Positions 23,326 to 42,408 of a stretch of 64,000 nt of DNA are shown here, in pieces. The stretch covers positions 9,101,593-9,165,592 of the forward strand of contig CM055097.1 in assembly GCA_029204225.1 (NCBI GenBank), given 5' to 3'. The translations under genes were made by a program, and so were the position numbers. The notes beneath the pieces were generated by a model that did not search any database, was not told where the DNA came from, and saw only the letters and a program-made list of their open reading frames with translations. This stretch comes from Diphasiastrum complanatum (Eukaryota; Streptophyta; Lycopodiopsida; Lycopodiales; Lycopodiaceae). The stretch's first letter is position 1. Each line of letters starts with the position of its first letter.

Positions 23326-23578
23326 GTAAAGCGAAACAAGTTTCAAGACATCCAGCTGGTACCTGTGTGTCTAGATAAAAAAACTTTTCGTGCATGGCGG
23401 AATAAACTATCTTCACTTTCCAATGCATGACTACGCCTATCAATTCCAAAAAAGACAATAGTGATAGAAATCACGTTTGAATTTATAGTAACTAGCTTTG
23501 AAATCGCCAGTACTACAGTGACTACGTAGCCAAACAATTAAGCATTGAAAATCATCAGACAAATATTTAGTCGTGAAT

Positions 23579-24529
<951 letters not shown>

Positions 24530-24599
24530 CTCCCCCTTAATCTGAATCTTTGAATGCCTTGACCTTCAAACTTAGTTCTACATAGAATTTTCTGTGAAA

Positions 24600-25183
24600 C
24601 CTACTTTAATCCACAAGCAAGAAAACTAATCCACCACTAAATCCACAACCACACACAAGGGATGGAAGGACATGATCATAAGATAATCACTCAAGAAAAC
24701 AATCACGATCAAGGAGCTCAAATGATGCACCAAACTCATGGAGGCTCTTCTCATTTGGACATGGAATAGATGCATTACACAAAAAGCTCCTCTTCTCAAA
24801 GAGGGATTCTCTTAAATAAGCAAGAGAGTTGCTTAGGTGACATCCTAGTGGCATTTCCACATTTCACAAATTACAAGTGGAATAATACTCTCCACTAGAT
24901 GTCACCATCAAAAGGTGGCTCACTCTACTTTCTTTAAGAGGGGTGAATTTGCATTTATTACTTTGCCTAGAAATACCCTACATGGTCATTCCATCTTTCG
25001 GGATTCATTATGAAGCTTACACAGTTTCTACTTGATAGTATTAACTAGTATTCCTCGGCTCTCATACTCGACTCTCAGTCTTCGTTCATCTCGTCTTCTC
25101 AGAGACCTCCTCGGTCTAAGGTGAGAGGTGCTCTTGGGTAGCTCTGGCCGAGTAGCTTGGGGATTCGTCAGAATCAGCCAACA
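24600..25183 (-). repeat. Dispersed repeat E, copy 1
   Basis: About 585 bp. On the minus strand it starts TGTTGGCTGATTCTGACG and ends GTGGATTAAAGTAGG. The same sequence occurs in the opposite orientation at 30,852-31,440. The TG start and length suggest a solo LTR, but no coding region is attached. Confidence 0.75.
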
Positions 25184-29065
<3,882 letters not shown>

Positions 29066-29080
29066 TGTGTATTGTCATAT

Positions 29081-29265
29081 ATTTTTGTGTTTTGTGTGGG
29101 TTTTTGGTGTTTTTGTGTTTTTTGATTTTTTAGGGTTTTTTTTTGTTTTTTTGATATTTTTTGTGCTAGTAGGGAAGGCAAGGGGGAGACTTAGTATCAA
29201 AAGGGCTTTCTATTGGTATAAGTTTTACTTTTTTGGGATTTTTTTGGTGCTTTTTTTTTTTTGAG
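29081..29265. other. T-rich stretch
   Basis: A strongly T-biased stretch with TTTTTGTG phrases and several T runs, between the gag frame and the minisatellite. A polypyrimidine leader of the element is possible. Confidence 0.5.
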
Positions 29266-29280
29266 CTCTAAGGCTCTGTC

Positions 29281-30010
29281 AAGATGATGGTTCAATCTCG
29301 GTCGAAAATTATGTGATTGCGCGTGGATCCGGCCCGGTCGAGATGCTATTAAAATGATCCGATCGAGATTTGATCCAACTGACTTGGTCGAGAACTGACC
29401 CCGAAACTTGGTTGAGATCTGACTCAGAAACTCGGTCGAGATTTGACCCAGAGACTCAGTCGAGATCGTGACCAGAGGACTCGGTCGAGATCGTGACCAG
29501 AGGCTCGGTCGAGATCTTACGTTTTGACGACTCGGTTGAGATGAGAGTTGGAGGGCTTGGCTGAGATGGTGAAGGAATGACTCGACTGAGATGGTTTATG
29601 GAGGCAGCGCTTGAGATGGCTTATGGAGGTGTCGGTTGAGATGGCTTATGGAGGCGTCAGTCGAGATGGCTTATGGAGGCGTCGGTCGAGATGGCTTATG
29701 GAGGCGTCGGTCGAGGTGGCTTCCAAATGACTCGGTCGAGGTGGAGTCCAAAACGACTCGGTCAAGATTGAGTCCAAAAACGACTTGGTCGAGATCGAGA
29801 ATAAAAAAAATTCGGACGAGAGGGCACCCGCAGGATGCGGTCGAGATTTGAAATTTTTTTGTAAGTGCCCATCGGTCGAGATAGAAACGAAGGGGCTCGG
29901 CTAAGATGAGAACGAAGGGGCTCGACTGAGATGGAAACGAAGGGGCTCGGCTGAGATGGGAGAGAAGGGGCTCGGTTGAGATGGTGTGTGAAGGGGGTGC
30001 ACAAGATGGG
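29281..30010. repeat. Degenerate minisatellite of the motif CTCGGTCGAGATGG
   Basis: At least 30 imperfect copies of GGTCGAGAT or a one-base variant, spaced about 15-30 bp apart over 700 bp. A more regular block is GAGATGGCTTATGGAGGCGTC, repeated four to five times at 29,605-29,715. The open frames over this region are by-products of the repeat. Confidence 0.85.
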
Positions 30011-30217
30011 TATACCGTGGGGAAAGGAGGACATAGAAGGATTGTAGGAGGTGTTATGGAACGTGTGGAGGGTGGTTGCAAGTTGTTTTGACCTATGAAC
30101 GGATCTAGAAATATTTCAAGTTTCTTGTATGGATCCGATGAAAGGAAGCATTGCAGCATGGATTGTTTAAGAATGTGAGTTGTGCAAGTGGCAACGACGC
30201 CCAATGTTTACTAATTT

Positions 30218-30710
30218 TCTGCTCTAGAGAATCAGTTGGCTAATTCTTTCTTGCTTCTTGTTTACAAAAATGGTTTTCTGCCCGTTACCAGGCTCGTTTG
30301 GGCAATTTCTTAAAGTTAACGTCCTAGTTTCATTGCCCAATCAGGCAGAGTGGACTGATAGTTCATTGTTGTATTTGTCATGTCTGTCAGAGCACGACTC
30401 AGGAGGGTCTCTCTTGAACTGAAATCACATGCTTTCAAATCAAACATGCAGATCATGCATTCAACCAAGAAATCAGCGTGTAGAGTGGTTGAAATGCCAT
30501 GAAATCCTACTTTGATGCTGCAAAAACGAAATAAATCAGATCTTAAACACTAAAACTACTCTACACCTGCATTAATCCACAAAATGAGAAAGAATAACTA
30601 ATTTAAGTAGACAGCATTTTGACAGTCCAAGGATCAAGAAACACTCATTTCTTGATTCTTGGATAGCCCAAGAACATCAAAAACTGGATTGTAAGAGGAT
30701 GTGCAAGATT
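30218..30710. repeat. Dispersed repeat R1, copy 1
   Basis: The sequence from CTGCTCTAGAGAATCAGTTGG to the stretch with CATTTTGACAGTCCAAGG and AAGAACATCAA is repeated in the same orientation at 33,057-33,525, with a small deletion and scattered changes. Confidence 0.88.
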
Positions 30711-31530
30711 TATACCACATTTCTAGCCTCTATAGTTTACCTGAATGCTGAAACCTACTTTAATCCACAAGCAAGAAAGGAAATCTAATCCACAACTAGG
30801 AAAGCAAGAAAACTAATCCACCACTAAATCCACAACCACACACAAGGGATGTGTTGGCTGATTCTGACGAATCCCCAAGATACTCGACCAGAGCTACCCA
30901 AGAGCACCTCTCACCTTAGACCGAGGAGGTCTCTGAGAAGACGAGACGAACAAAGACTGAGAGCCGAGTATGAGAGCCGAGGAATACTAGCTAGTATTGT
31001 CAAGTAGAAACTGTGTAAGCCTCATGGTGAATCCCGAAAGATGGAATGACCATGTAGGAACTAGTATTTCTAGGCAAAGTAATAAATGCAAGTAGACCTC
31101 TCTTAAAGAAAGTAGAGTGAGCCACCATTTGATGGTGACCTCTGGTGGAGAACATTATTCCACTTGTAATTTTTGAAATGTGGAAATGCCACTAGGATGC
31201 CACCTAAGGAGCTCTCTTGCTTATTTAAGAGACTTCCTCTTTGAGAAGAGGAGCTTTTTGTGTAATGTACCTACTCCATGTCCAAATGAGAAGAGCCTCC
31301 ACGAGTTTTGGTTCATCCTTTGAGCTCCTTGATCATGCTTGTTTCTTGAGTGATGCATTCATGATCTTGCCCTTCCATCCTTTGTGTGTGGTTGTGGATC
31401 ACAAAGTGGATTAGTTTTCCTGTTTCTTGTGGATTAATGTAGAAATCAGCATTTAGGTAAACTATAGAGGCTAGAAATGTGATGTAAATCTTGCAGATTC
31501 TTGACATTCTAGTTCTTGATGTTCTTGGGT
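30682..31530. repeat. Fold-back structure with arms of about 160 bp
   Basis: The left arm (30,682-30,849) and the right arm (31,374-31,530) are reverse complements at high identity. For example, CATTTCTAGCCTCTATAG and GTTTACCT are shared and read inverted at 31,450-31,480. The loop is repeat E. Copy 1 of repeat E at 24,600 lacks the second arm. Confidence 0.8.
30852..31440 (+). repeat. Dispersed repeat E, copy 2
   Basis: It starts TGTTGGCTGATTCTGACG at 30,852 and runs parallel to the reverse complement of 24,600-25,183, with modest divergence. The two copies are inverted relative to each other and so are not the LTR pair of a single element. Confidence 0.8.
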
Positions 31531-32513
31531 TCTGTCAAAAATATAGCGAGTCCAGAAAAATAGCATTCATGGGCGTTTGTGATCCATCTGAAAGAATTTT
31601 TATGACCTTTAAAAGTGCATAAAAGATAAAGAAGTTCATTAGAATAAATAAAATCGTCATGAAGTACATTTCCCATGGTAGCCTTTATATGTTCTACAGA
31701 GTACTGAACGAAATTGTTTGATTTATCAGGAAAAGGTTCAAAGTCTTGACTCTCAAGCCTTTCAATTGCAAGCTTTCTGACAAGATGAATGCAAATAAAG
31801 CATGGATTATGTTGTGCTTTATCAACACCATTGACATATAGATGTTTGATTAGCCACTGACGTTCATTATTGGCATCAATATTTTTCTGTAAAGTTACAG
31901 TATTCCCTTGGATCCATTTTCTTTCTCTTAAGAATTCAATAGCGGCAAGTCTACAAATATCAACATGTTTTAAAACAGTATCTTCGTCCATCATTGCATA
32001 AACGGGTAACGGTTTCATAAGCTTGATCCAACCATCATACAGTTCATTAGTGACACTGTAAATGCATGTATGTTTCAAAGTGATATGATTAAGAACTTTA
32101 TCTATGGATTTTTTGAGGTACTTACTTCTAATAATATTGCAGTTCGTTGTTAGTACATGTTCAAATTTTTCGAAATGCAATTCTTAAAACGTTTCAGAGA
32201 GGAGCAAGAACATGAAGGTAGATTTTCAATATTAAAATTGCAAAACACATCAGACGAAAAATACCATTTACTTCTGATGTTAGGCATGTATGACCAAGAA
32301 AACACAATATCATGAAAGGACTCATGTATAAGACCAAAGATCTGTAATAAAATGCGAATGTAAAATTGTCTCACATGAATGGTCTCTATTATAGTAGCGT
32401 AAATGTAAAAAGATCTTTGCCTCATCCTTGCGCGTGCTGATGAGCTGAAGTCGATCCATTGCATTCCTAGTAAGAGTCACTTCTAGCCAAATCCTCCTCA
32501 CCCTGCGAGTCAA
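31509..32513 (-). pseudogene. Unidentified broken reading frame
   Basis: The largest open piece is 31,509-32,180 (223 codons), with ELYDGWIKLMKPLPVYAMMD, ICRLAAIEFLRERKW, ANNERQWLIKHLY, NPCFICIHLVRKLAIERL and FRWITNAHECYFSG. Two further open pieces upstream in other frames (32,150-32,464 and 32,322-32,513) appear to belong to the same original protein of about 320 residues: composition and style match, and the frame ends abut. I do not recognise the family. Its right arm overlaps the fold-back repeat only at the 3' end. It may be a captured host gene, an element gene or an old viral or organellar insertion; the sequence alone does not decide. Confidence 0.5.
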
Positions 32514-32932
32514 TCAATCCCTATAAAAGTTTAGTCTTTTAACCGGTAAGTCTTCTTTTGTAGCACTGCCTTGTCCTTCCTTTCCTCTATATCTAGTAAA
32601 CTTTTTTCTTTTTCCCATATTCTGTCCAGAGACCACCGAACTTGGATTGTTTAGGTTGAAAGAGCCAGGTCTTTTATTCAAGTTTTGAAGAGTTTATCTT
32701 GGAGGGTCAACATCACAGCTCTTTTCATACAATAGATTAGAGTTTGAATGAAATGATTAGGGGGAGGAAGAGACTCCTCGTAACCAAGATCAACAGCATC
32801 CTGAATCAACCTAAAGACTAAACCATGAAAAAAAGCCTTAGTTAGCCTATAAATCTATGTAAGGTAAAGGTTTGATACTATCCCGACCAAAGGATAGTCA
32901 GATTTACACCACAAGGATGCATAGAGAGAGAT

Positions 32933-33525
32933 TAATGACACATAGCTCCTTTTGCCAAAGCAAGACCAAACCTTTTGAAACCTTTATTCATAGCCCAACA
33001 AGGTAAACATAGCTGAAAGCATACAGTACTTCAAAGAAAAGCATTGTTTATTGATTCCCTGCTCTAGAGAATCAGTTGGCTATTTTGTTTTTGCTTCTTG
33101 TTGTTACCAGGCTTGTTTGGGCAGTTTCTTGAAGTTAACGTTCTAGTTTCATTGCCCAATCAGACAGAGTGGACTGATAGTTCATTGTTGTATTTGTCCT
33201 GCCTATCAGAGGACGACTCACGAGGGTCTCTCTTGAACTGAAATCACATGCTTTCAAATCAAACATGCAGATCATGCATTCAACCAAGAAATCAGCGTGT
33301 AGAGTGGTTGAAATGCCATGCAATCCTACTTTAATGTTGCAAAAATGAAATGAATCAAATCCTAAACACTAAAACTACTCTACACCTGCATTAATCCACA
33401 AAATGAGAAAGAAGAACTAATTTAACTAGACAGCATTTTGACAATCCAAGGATCAAGAAACACTCATTTTTTTATTCTTAGACAGTCCAAGAACATCAAG
33501 AACTGGATTGTAAGAGGATCTGGCA
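32933..33525. repeat. Repeats R2 and R1, second copies
   Basis: R2 (32,933-33,045) matches 23,212-23,325, and R1 (33,057-33,525) matches 30,218-30,710. They are fused here but separate elsewhere, so this locus is mosaic. Confidence 0.85.
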
Positions 33526-36500
33526 GACAATTTATACAAAGCTTCCAAGTACAACTATCCTTAGAATTAAATTCTAAGATATGATAATTCATTCAACTAG
33601 AATCTCTAGGAGAATCATTAAGATATAAGATTAAAACTCAACTCCGAGTATCCCAGATACTCTTTTGAGTTAAATGCTCTTATTTCTAACACCAAATGCC
33701 AAAAAATAGCATTCATTCATCTTAATAGACTTGCGTGTCTCCTATGATAACTGGAGATCCAATCAAAGGAAAAACTATACTCAAGCATCTGCGGACCATA
33801 AACTGTAGTAGAATAGCATCCACTAGATAAATAAGATAATGTCTGTGAGATCCATAAGTTCTCAATTAAAATACTGGAGTAGAGAGATTCAAAAAACCCT
33901 GATCTGAATTCTTACTCAAATAATAGATCAAGAATTAATCATGACACTCAAGAATCATCACCATTCCTTTGAATCCTCTAACAATAATTAAGTATCTATT
34001 TATGATTCATCAATCATAAATATTTAGATTCATATGATTCATCAATCATAATTTTCTGGAATCCAAAACCATACTTAATCATTTACAGGATACTGTAGTA
34101 TATGTCCAACATAACTCAGGACAAGTAAGAATCATTCCAAAACCTTTCCACTAAGAAAATATTGGATTTAGGAATATTCTTCAAACATGAGTCTTTAACT
34201 GAAGTGCAAGATTCAAATTCTATAAACCACTGGTAATTAAAGACTGAACGCATACCAAAATGACAATCATCTTCAACTACAAAAACTTTATATTACAATC
34301 TAGAATCAAATCTAGATACCCAAAGCCCTGCTGAATGTTGATTCAGTTATTATTCTCGGATTCATTATGATTCATAATTGAGCTCTCTGAGATACAATCA
34401 CTAATGAGCTGAGTCTATTCCTTAATTAAGGAATACTCTATCCCTAGAGTATTGTATATCCAATGCACATAATTTTAACTGATGAACCCAAATGATTCAC
34501 CAATCATGCGTCTTACAAGCAATATAAATCAAAACCATCAGTCTCTGGTGAATCCAAATCACACTGAGCATTTTATTAATTAACTTCACTATGGAGTAAT
34601 CAACTACCCAAGTTAATGGCCAATGATTCAGAAATCTCAAATGTCTAGGTGAGGAATTCAATTATACTAGTATGACACCACATTTAGATCCTTATCCAAA
34701 TCATTTATAAGTTAATCCATTAATCTTCCATACAAAGATTTATTAACTCTGCAAGTATCTGTCAAAACAATATTTGATCATATGTTCATGTTCACCGACT
34801 AGGTTAAGTGCACCCAATAACTCTAGTAACCAGGAATACATAGTAGATTCATACAAGATTAATCGTGCACATATGTGAATAATCTCACTATGACCTAGTA
34901 CATAAACACATTTTAATCCGGCAGATTCCTCCATAACCCACATATGTTACTCACATATCTCACAGAGATCTTGTAACTCAGCTACAAAATAATTTCTATT
35001 TCTCATGAGTAAATAACATATCTGAGAAATCTCTGAGACAAATAACATTCACTCTCAACAGTTTTCCAATCCAACTTAACTTCTAATTACATAATTTCCT
35101 CCACTCAATCAACTCCTCTCTGATCCTAGTACTCAAACTAAGATTAGGTTGATCTAACACAGAACTCTCAGACTTAAATTCTGATCAAACGTACTTCTAT
35201 TCCAATCAAAATGGAATTAGTAACCTTTGACCTTTTACCATACTACTTATAGATAATGATTCAAATATCAAACCTGTTCTAAATCCAAATTGTCCACACA
35301 ATCTCTAGAGAATTTCTCTTTTTTGAAAAGTTCCAATTAGGTATCTTACTCTGAATCTATCTGAAATTACTTTCAGACCAAATCTCATTTCTATGCCACA
35401 GTTGGTTCTCTTCCGAAAACTATGCAACCCACGAATTTCCAAATAGAATTTTATCCCACCACTTCACCCCTCCTTTTAAAGAAATTATAAATTTCAATAA
35501 AAGTTAAACTGGAAAGATGATATATGAAAATATCTAAATCCAAGAAAAGTCATAATAAGTAATTCCACTAAAAGATTCACTCTATTAAAACAAAACTTTT
35601 CCTTCAAACATTTTCAACCTGAGTGATAGAAACTACCATTCCATCGAAACCCATTTATGCACATAGAGGTATTCAAGGTTTAAGAAATTGAAACACTTTC
35701 AATTTCGAATTTATCTGAATTCCAAGTCCATTCCCACAAGTAGTAATTTATATGACATAACAGTCTTTCAAAAGAATAACTTCATGCTGAAAAGAATTCA
35801 TATAAACTAGTCTGATGTCTTATATTAAAGAAATTATTAAGAAGTAAGGGATTAATTAAGTAAGCGAGAAATAGATTTGAGGGCCTTTGATTTTGTAAAT
35901 AATGAGATACCACATTGGGATCTAGATTAAACCTCAAAATTTTCCAAAATACCCCACACTTGATCGAATGGTTTCTTTTTTTCCCATATCGCGACTAGGT
36001 ACTAAAACACACCATTGATCATTAGATTTTTACAGTCTTAGAATTTTCTTTCCAAAATTACTAATGTCCCATACCATCAGCTTTTCCTTCTAGAAAACCC
36101 TTAACCGCCTTATCTGATATTCTAGAGATTCACTGATCATCTAGTTGTCCTATAATCACTATAGGATATTATCTCTTGCTCCCAAACACTGGAGAATCCA
36201 CTTATTTGGATGACTGGCATGCCCATCAGATGGATACCACAAATCCACACCTGATTCTGTGATTTAGACAGAAGAATTAACATGGTTCAACACTACATTT
36301 TGATCCTTACAGGTTAATGATAAGCTTCAAATCCCCCTGGATCCAAGAGCATTAACTCTAGGGACAAGCTTCTATCAACTAACAGATCCAATGTAATCCA
36401 TATATCATATTCTACTTCTAACATCACAATTGACATCCAAAACTGCGGATAACTCAATGGTTACAAAGATATAAGTTATGAATTCAACTAAATGAATTCT

Positions 36501-37622
36501 ATCCAGGAAATTAATAACTGGTATGAAGCAATTATTTACTGAGATTACCAAAATCCTAATTGTGAAATACATTTTCCGATCACACTTACTATCTCTGATG
36601 TCCACTCGTCTTCCCTCCTTAGAATTTTCAGTCCCTTGAAAATCTTTCAGCTAAGGTATCAAGAAGACGTAACGACATTAGTAAATGTTTAAATCAATCA
36701 CAATAGGAAAAAAAAACTGAAACAATTTCATTTCTATCCTATTCCTAGGCCGAATAATAAATATACCAAAAATCACCTACTAGTATGAAAACACTACTAG
36801 TCTAATCTTTTGAATATTATTCACCATAGGATTTAACTGGAAATGAAATCATTTTTTTTATTAATTCCTATTATTATGATTTTTCCAATAAAATTGGACC
36901 GTTCTCCTTTTTCACTTACTGGCTTAAGAATTACTTCGTTAAAGTTATCTGTAATTAATGGGAAATAACATTTGGATTCGGGTACTTTCTACACTGTATT
37001 CACTCCAAATAATTTTGTCGAATAAAGAATTACCTCCAAATACCATGATTTTTTCCCCATTAATTATTTAACAAGTATCTCAAAAGATTTGGTTTGTTCT
37101 ATTTAAATGACCTAAATCATCAAAACCACAATAACCAACTGATCAGTGTTCCACCGATTTGAAAAGGAGAAAAAATTGAAAAAACACGATTTAATTCCAT
37201 TTACTGGGAGTACCAGTACTCTAGAGTTAATTGGTTTAAATAGCATTGTACCAAGGAATTGAATTCCTAGACCGGGCATATGTCTGAGACCCATACCATT
37301 CTTCCTTTTATGTCAAGATCGGCTTAAAACTTCATTTCCACAACCGATTATTACAGCTTAACCAAAGGTCCAATGGTACTAAAGTTCCCAAAATAAACTG
37401 GCTTAGCAAAAAATGTCAAAGTGATAAAGCCCAAAAACATGCAGATTGTTTCTAGAGAAATAGAAATCCGAAATTCCTTCAATTCCGTTTCGAGAAACAA
37501 TACAAAAACCAAGGCTAAATTTTGACAATCCTACACCGAGAAACTGAAATTTCTATAACTGGGTGTTAGTAACTTGAATTTCCGGAGTTGTTCTAGAAAA
37601 TCAATTTTAATAAGGCCATTGA
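33526..37622. other. AT-rich block without genes; probable non-coding retroelement body
   Basis: Four kilobases with no frame over about 66 codons. Phrases such as GATTCATCAATCATA recur (34,000, 34,040 and variants). The part near 33,900-34,010 matches 58,225-58,370 (CTCTAAMAATAATTAAGTA), and the style matches 10,929-11,560. This suggests the non-coding body of a gypsy-related element. No LTR ends are found. Confidence 0.45.
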
Positions 37623-38351
37623 TTACTTATATGTGCCAAAAGTGTATGTGATCAAACTATGAGTGAGAGGCAAGCTCATCGCTGTTCTAGCGAGGGAATA
37701 TATGGTTTTAAAAGTTATGCAAGCTACTCTTCTCATTGCTTCTGCCCGCAGAGATAGCAGAAGCCTCAAGCGTTGCCATCGCACTACAGCATCACATGTA
37801 GCAATAGCTAAAAAACGTGGTTTATACCACATAAACCCAACCACTTCATGTATGTAAGAACACCATTTATAACAAGTAGCAGAAGCACAATTGAAAACCA
37901 CATTGTTTATGCTATAAGGTTCATTCTCAAATCCCAAACAAAGAGGTTGGTGGATCACGATCAACGCCCATCCATTATCATTCTATCAGTCTAAAAACTT
38001 GAAACAAACCATGAAACTATCAACCAGTAATGAAAGCCATAATATATCATACCATAGTAAGTGATGATGATGATCGTTTGCTCGTAGATGGGCGCTACAA
38101 GATGTAAGTTAGCATAAAGCATGAGTAGAGGAGGAGGACTCATGGTAGCATTGTAGCAGTGGTAGTCTCTCTTATACCCTTTGCCTTTCTCTTTCACCAA
38201 CCTAACTTGTGGAAGAGGTAAGTGATTTCATTCGTTGGATATGATAGGGCATATCCTAACCATTGAAAATGGAGGCAAAGCCCATTGAGAACTTTTTTGA
38301 ATTTGAAGAGAAACTCTTTTTAGGTGTGTTAAGATGACTTAGCATTCACTC

Positions 38352-41124
<2,773 letters not shown>

Positions 41125-42408
41125 TTATGCCTGCAGAACTTGACAGTGCACTATGTGACTTTTCAATCTGCTTCGCCCAGCAATGTTGGAAAGTAGATTT
41201 GTCATAACTGTTTTAAAGTGCCCTTTTCCAGCAATGGTATCCCACAAATTAGTTTGTTCATTGTCTACATTGTCAACATCCACCAACGTGATGCTCATGT
41301 TGTTTCTAACTATGCATAACTTTCCATCAAGGGGCAGTAATGCTGCAGCCTCTAAAGCTCTGGAGTTTCCAAGGTGCAGCTTACTATCCACAGACCTGGT
41401 CCATGTATCAGTTGATGAATCATAGACTCTCAACTTACATCCATCTCGGCAATTAAGTGCATATAGCTTCCCATTCAGACAAGTGCTAGGATTCCTCCAG
41501 CCATTCACCATGCCATCCACTATTGGTGACCAATGATTTCTGGCTGGCATGTACACCTCACTCATAACTTGACGATGAGCTCCTAGACCCTTTAGAAACC
41601 ACTTGCCCTCATAAACAACACCAATGAATGGTACCATTGCTGTGCTCATATCTGAGATGTACGACCATTTGTTCTTATTTGGATCATAAACTTCAGCAGA
41701 TCTTAATGAGCGCTGCACACCTTCACACTCACCTCCTGCAACATAAAGACAGTTGTTGATGATACAACAGCCAAAAAAATGCCTCCGCCGAAGCATGTCA
41801 GGAGCACGATGCCATTTGTTTGTCCTTGCACTGTAGTAAACCACCCGTCTCATTGATCCTTTTATAGGATCTTTCCCTCCAAACAAGTATAAGTGGCACC
41901 CACTGAGAACAGCACACCCAAACCCCAATGCTTCACAATATTCAACAGGAATGGGTGGAAGTGGTTGCCATAGCTGATATATTGGATCAAATGCATGCCA
42001 CGATATACGACCATCTCGATCACGCTTAATAACATAGATCCACTCCTCTGCCATGCCCATGCTCTTTCGTAATGAGTAGTAAAAGTTGCCGGCAAGTAAG
42101 CGATACCATCTCTTGCAAACAACACGGAGCTCCCTGTGATAAAGACGTGGAACCCTTACCAAACAAGCTATGGCTAAGTCATCTGGTAGTCCAGGTAGTA
42201 ATTGTGAAGGTGTTCGGGTGCGCTCACCCCTAGATCCTCTTCTTGAAACAGTGGTTGAGGGTTTGATATCTGAGCGAACACAATGCCTCGCTCCTGGTAC
42301 AAATCGCCTCGCTCCTGTCACAGCCAGACCTGCATCTACTCCACAATAGCAGGCTGCAGTTTCAACCTGCCAATTTCGAGGTATCAGAACACCTCTTGCT
42401 ATCACCAT
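41125..42408 (-). CDS. F-box/kelch-repeat protein, At1g55270-like
   Basis: An SCF-type ubiquitin-ligase adaptor: the F-box binds a SKP1-like protein and the kelch propeller binds the target. An uninterrupted minus-strand frame of 427 codons closely matches Arabidopsis At1g55270 in length and throughout. The F-box lies at about residues 69-115 (LLPGLPDDLAIACLVRVPRL, ELRVVCKRWYRLL). Kelch repeats follow at about 165-330, with HLYLFGGKD, RRHFFGCCIINNCLYVAGGE, RSAEVYDPNKNKWS and MSEVYMPARNHWSPI. The C-terminus is SHIVHCQVLQA, as in the family. Conservation starts at VETAACYCGVDAGL. A good acceptor (GGCAG) lies just before it at 42,366, so the true start may be in an upstream exon: an ATGGAG followed by GTACTT at 42,866-42,871 is one candidate. 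The ATG at 42,408 is the fallback. Confidence 0.95.
   Translation of the reverse strand: MVIARGVLIPRNWQVETAACYCGVDAGLAVTGARRFVPGARHCVRSDIKPSTTVSRRGSRGERTRTPSQLLPGLPDDLAIACLVRVPRLYHRELRVVCKRWYRLLAGNFYYSLRKSMGMAEEWIYVIKRDRDGRISWHAFDPIYQLWQPLPPIPVEYCEALGFGCAVLSGCHLYLFGGKDPIKGSMRRVVYYSARTNKWHRAPDMLRRRHFFGCCIINNCLYVAGGECEGVQRSLRSAEVYDPNKNKWSYISDMSTAMVPFIGVVYEGKWFLKGLGAHRQVMSEVYMPARNHWSPIVDGMVNGWRNPSTCLNGKLYALNCRDGCKLRVYDSSTDTWTRSVDSKLHLGNSRALEAAALLPLDGKLCIVRNNMSITLVDVDNVDNEQTNLWDTIAGKGHFKTVMTNLLSNIAGRSRLKSHIVHCQVLQA

Noticed and set aside
29671-30204. 177-codon Pro/Ser-rich minus-strand frame
   Set aside because: It is the translation of the GGTCGAGAT minisatellite.
37623-37964. 113-codon minus-strand frame
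   Set aside because: No recognisable motif, no splice context and no similarity to neighbours.
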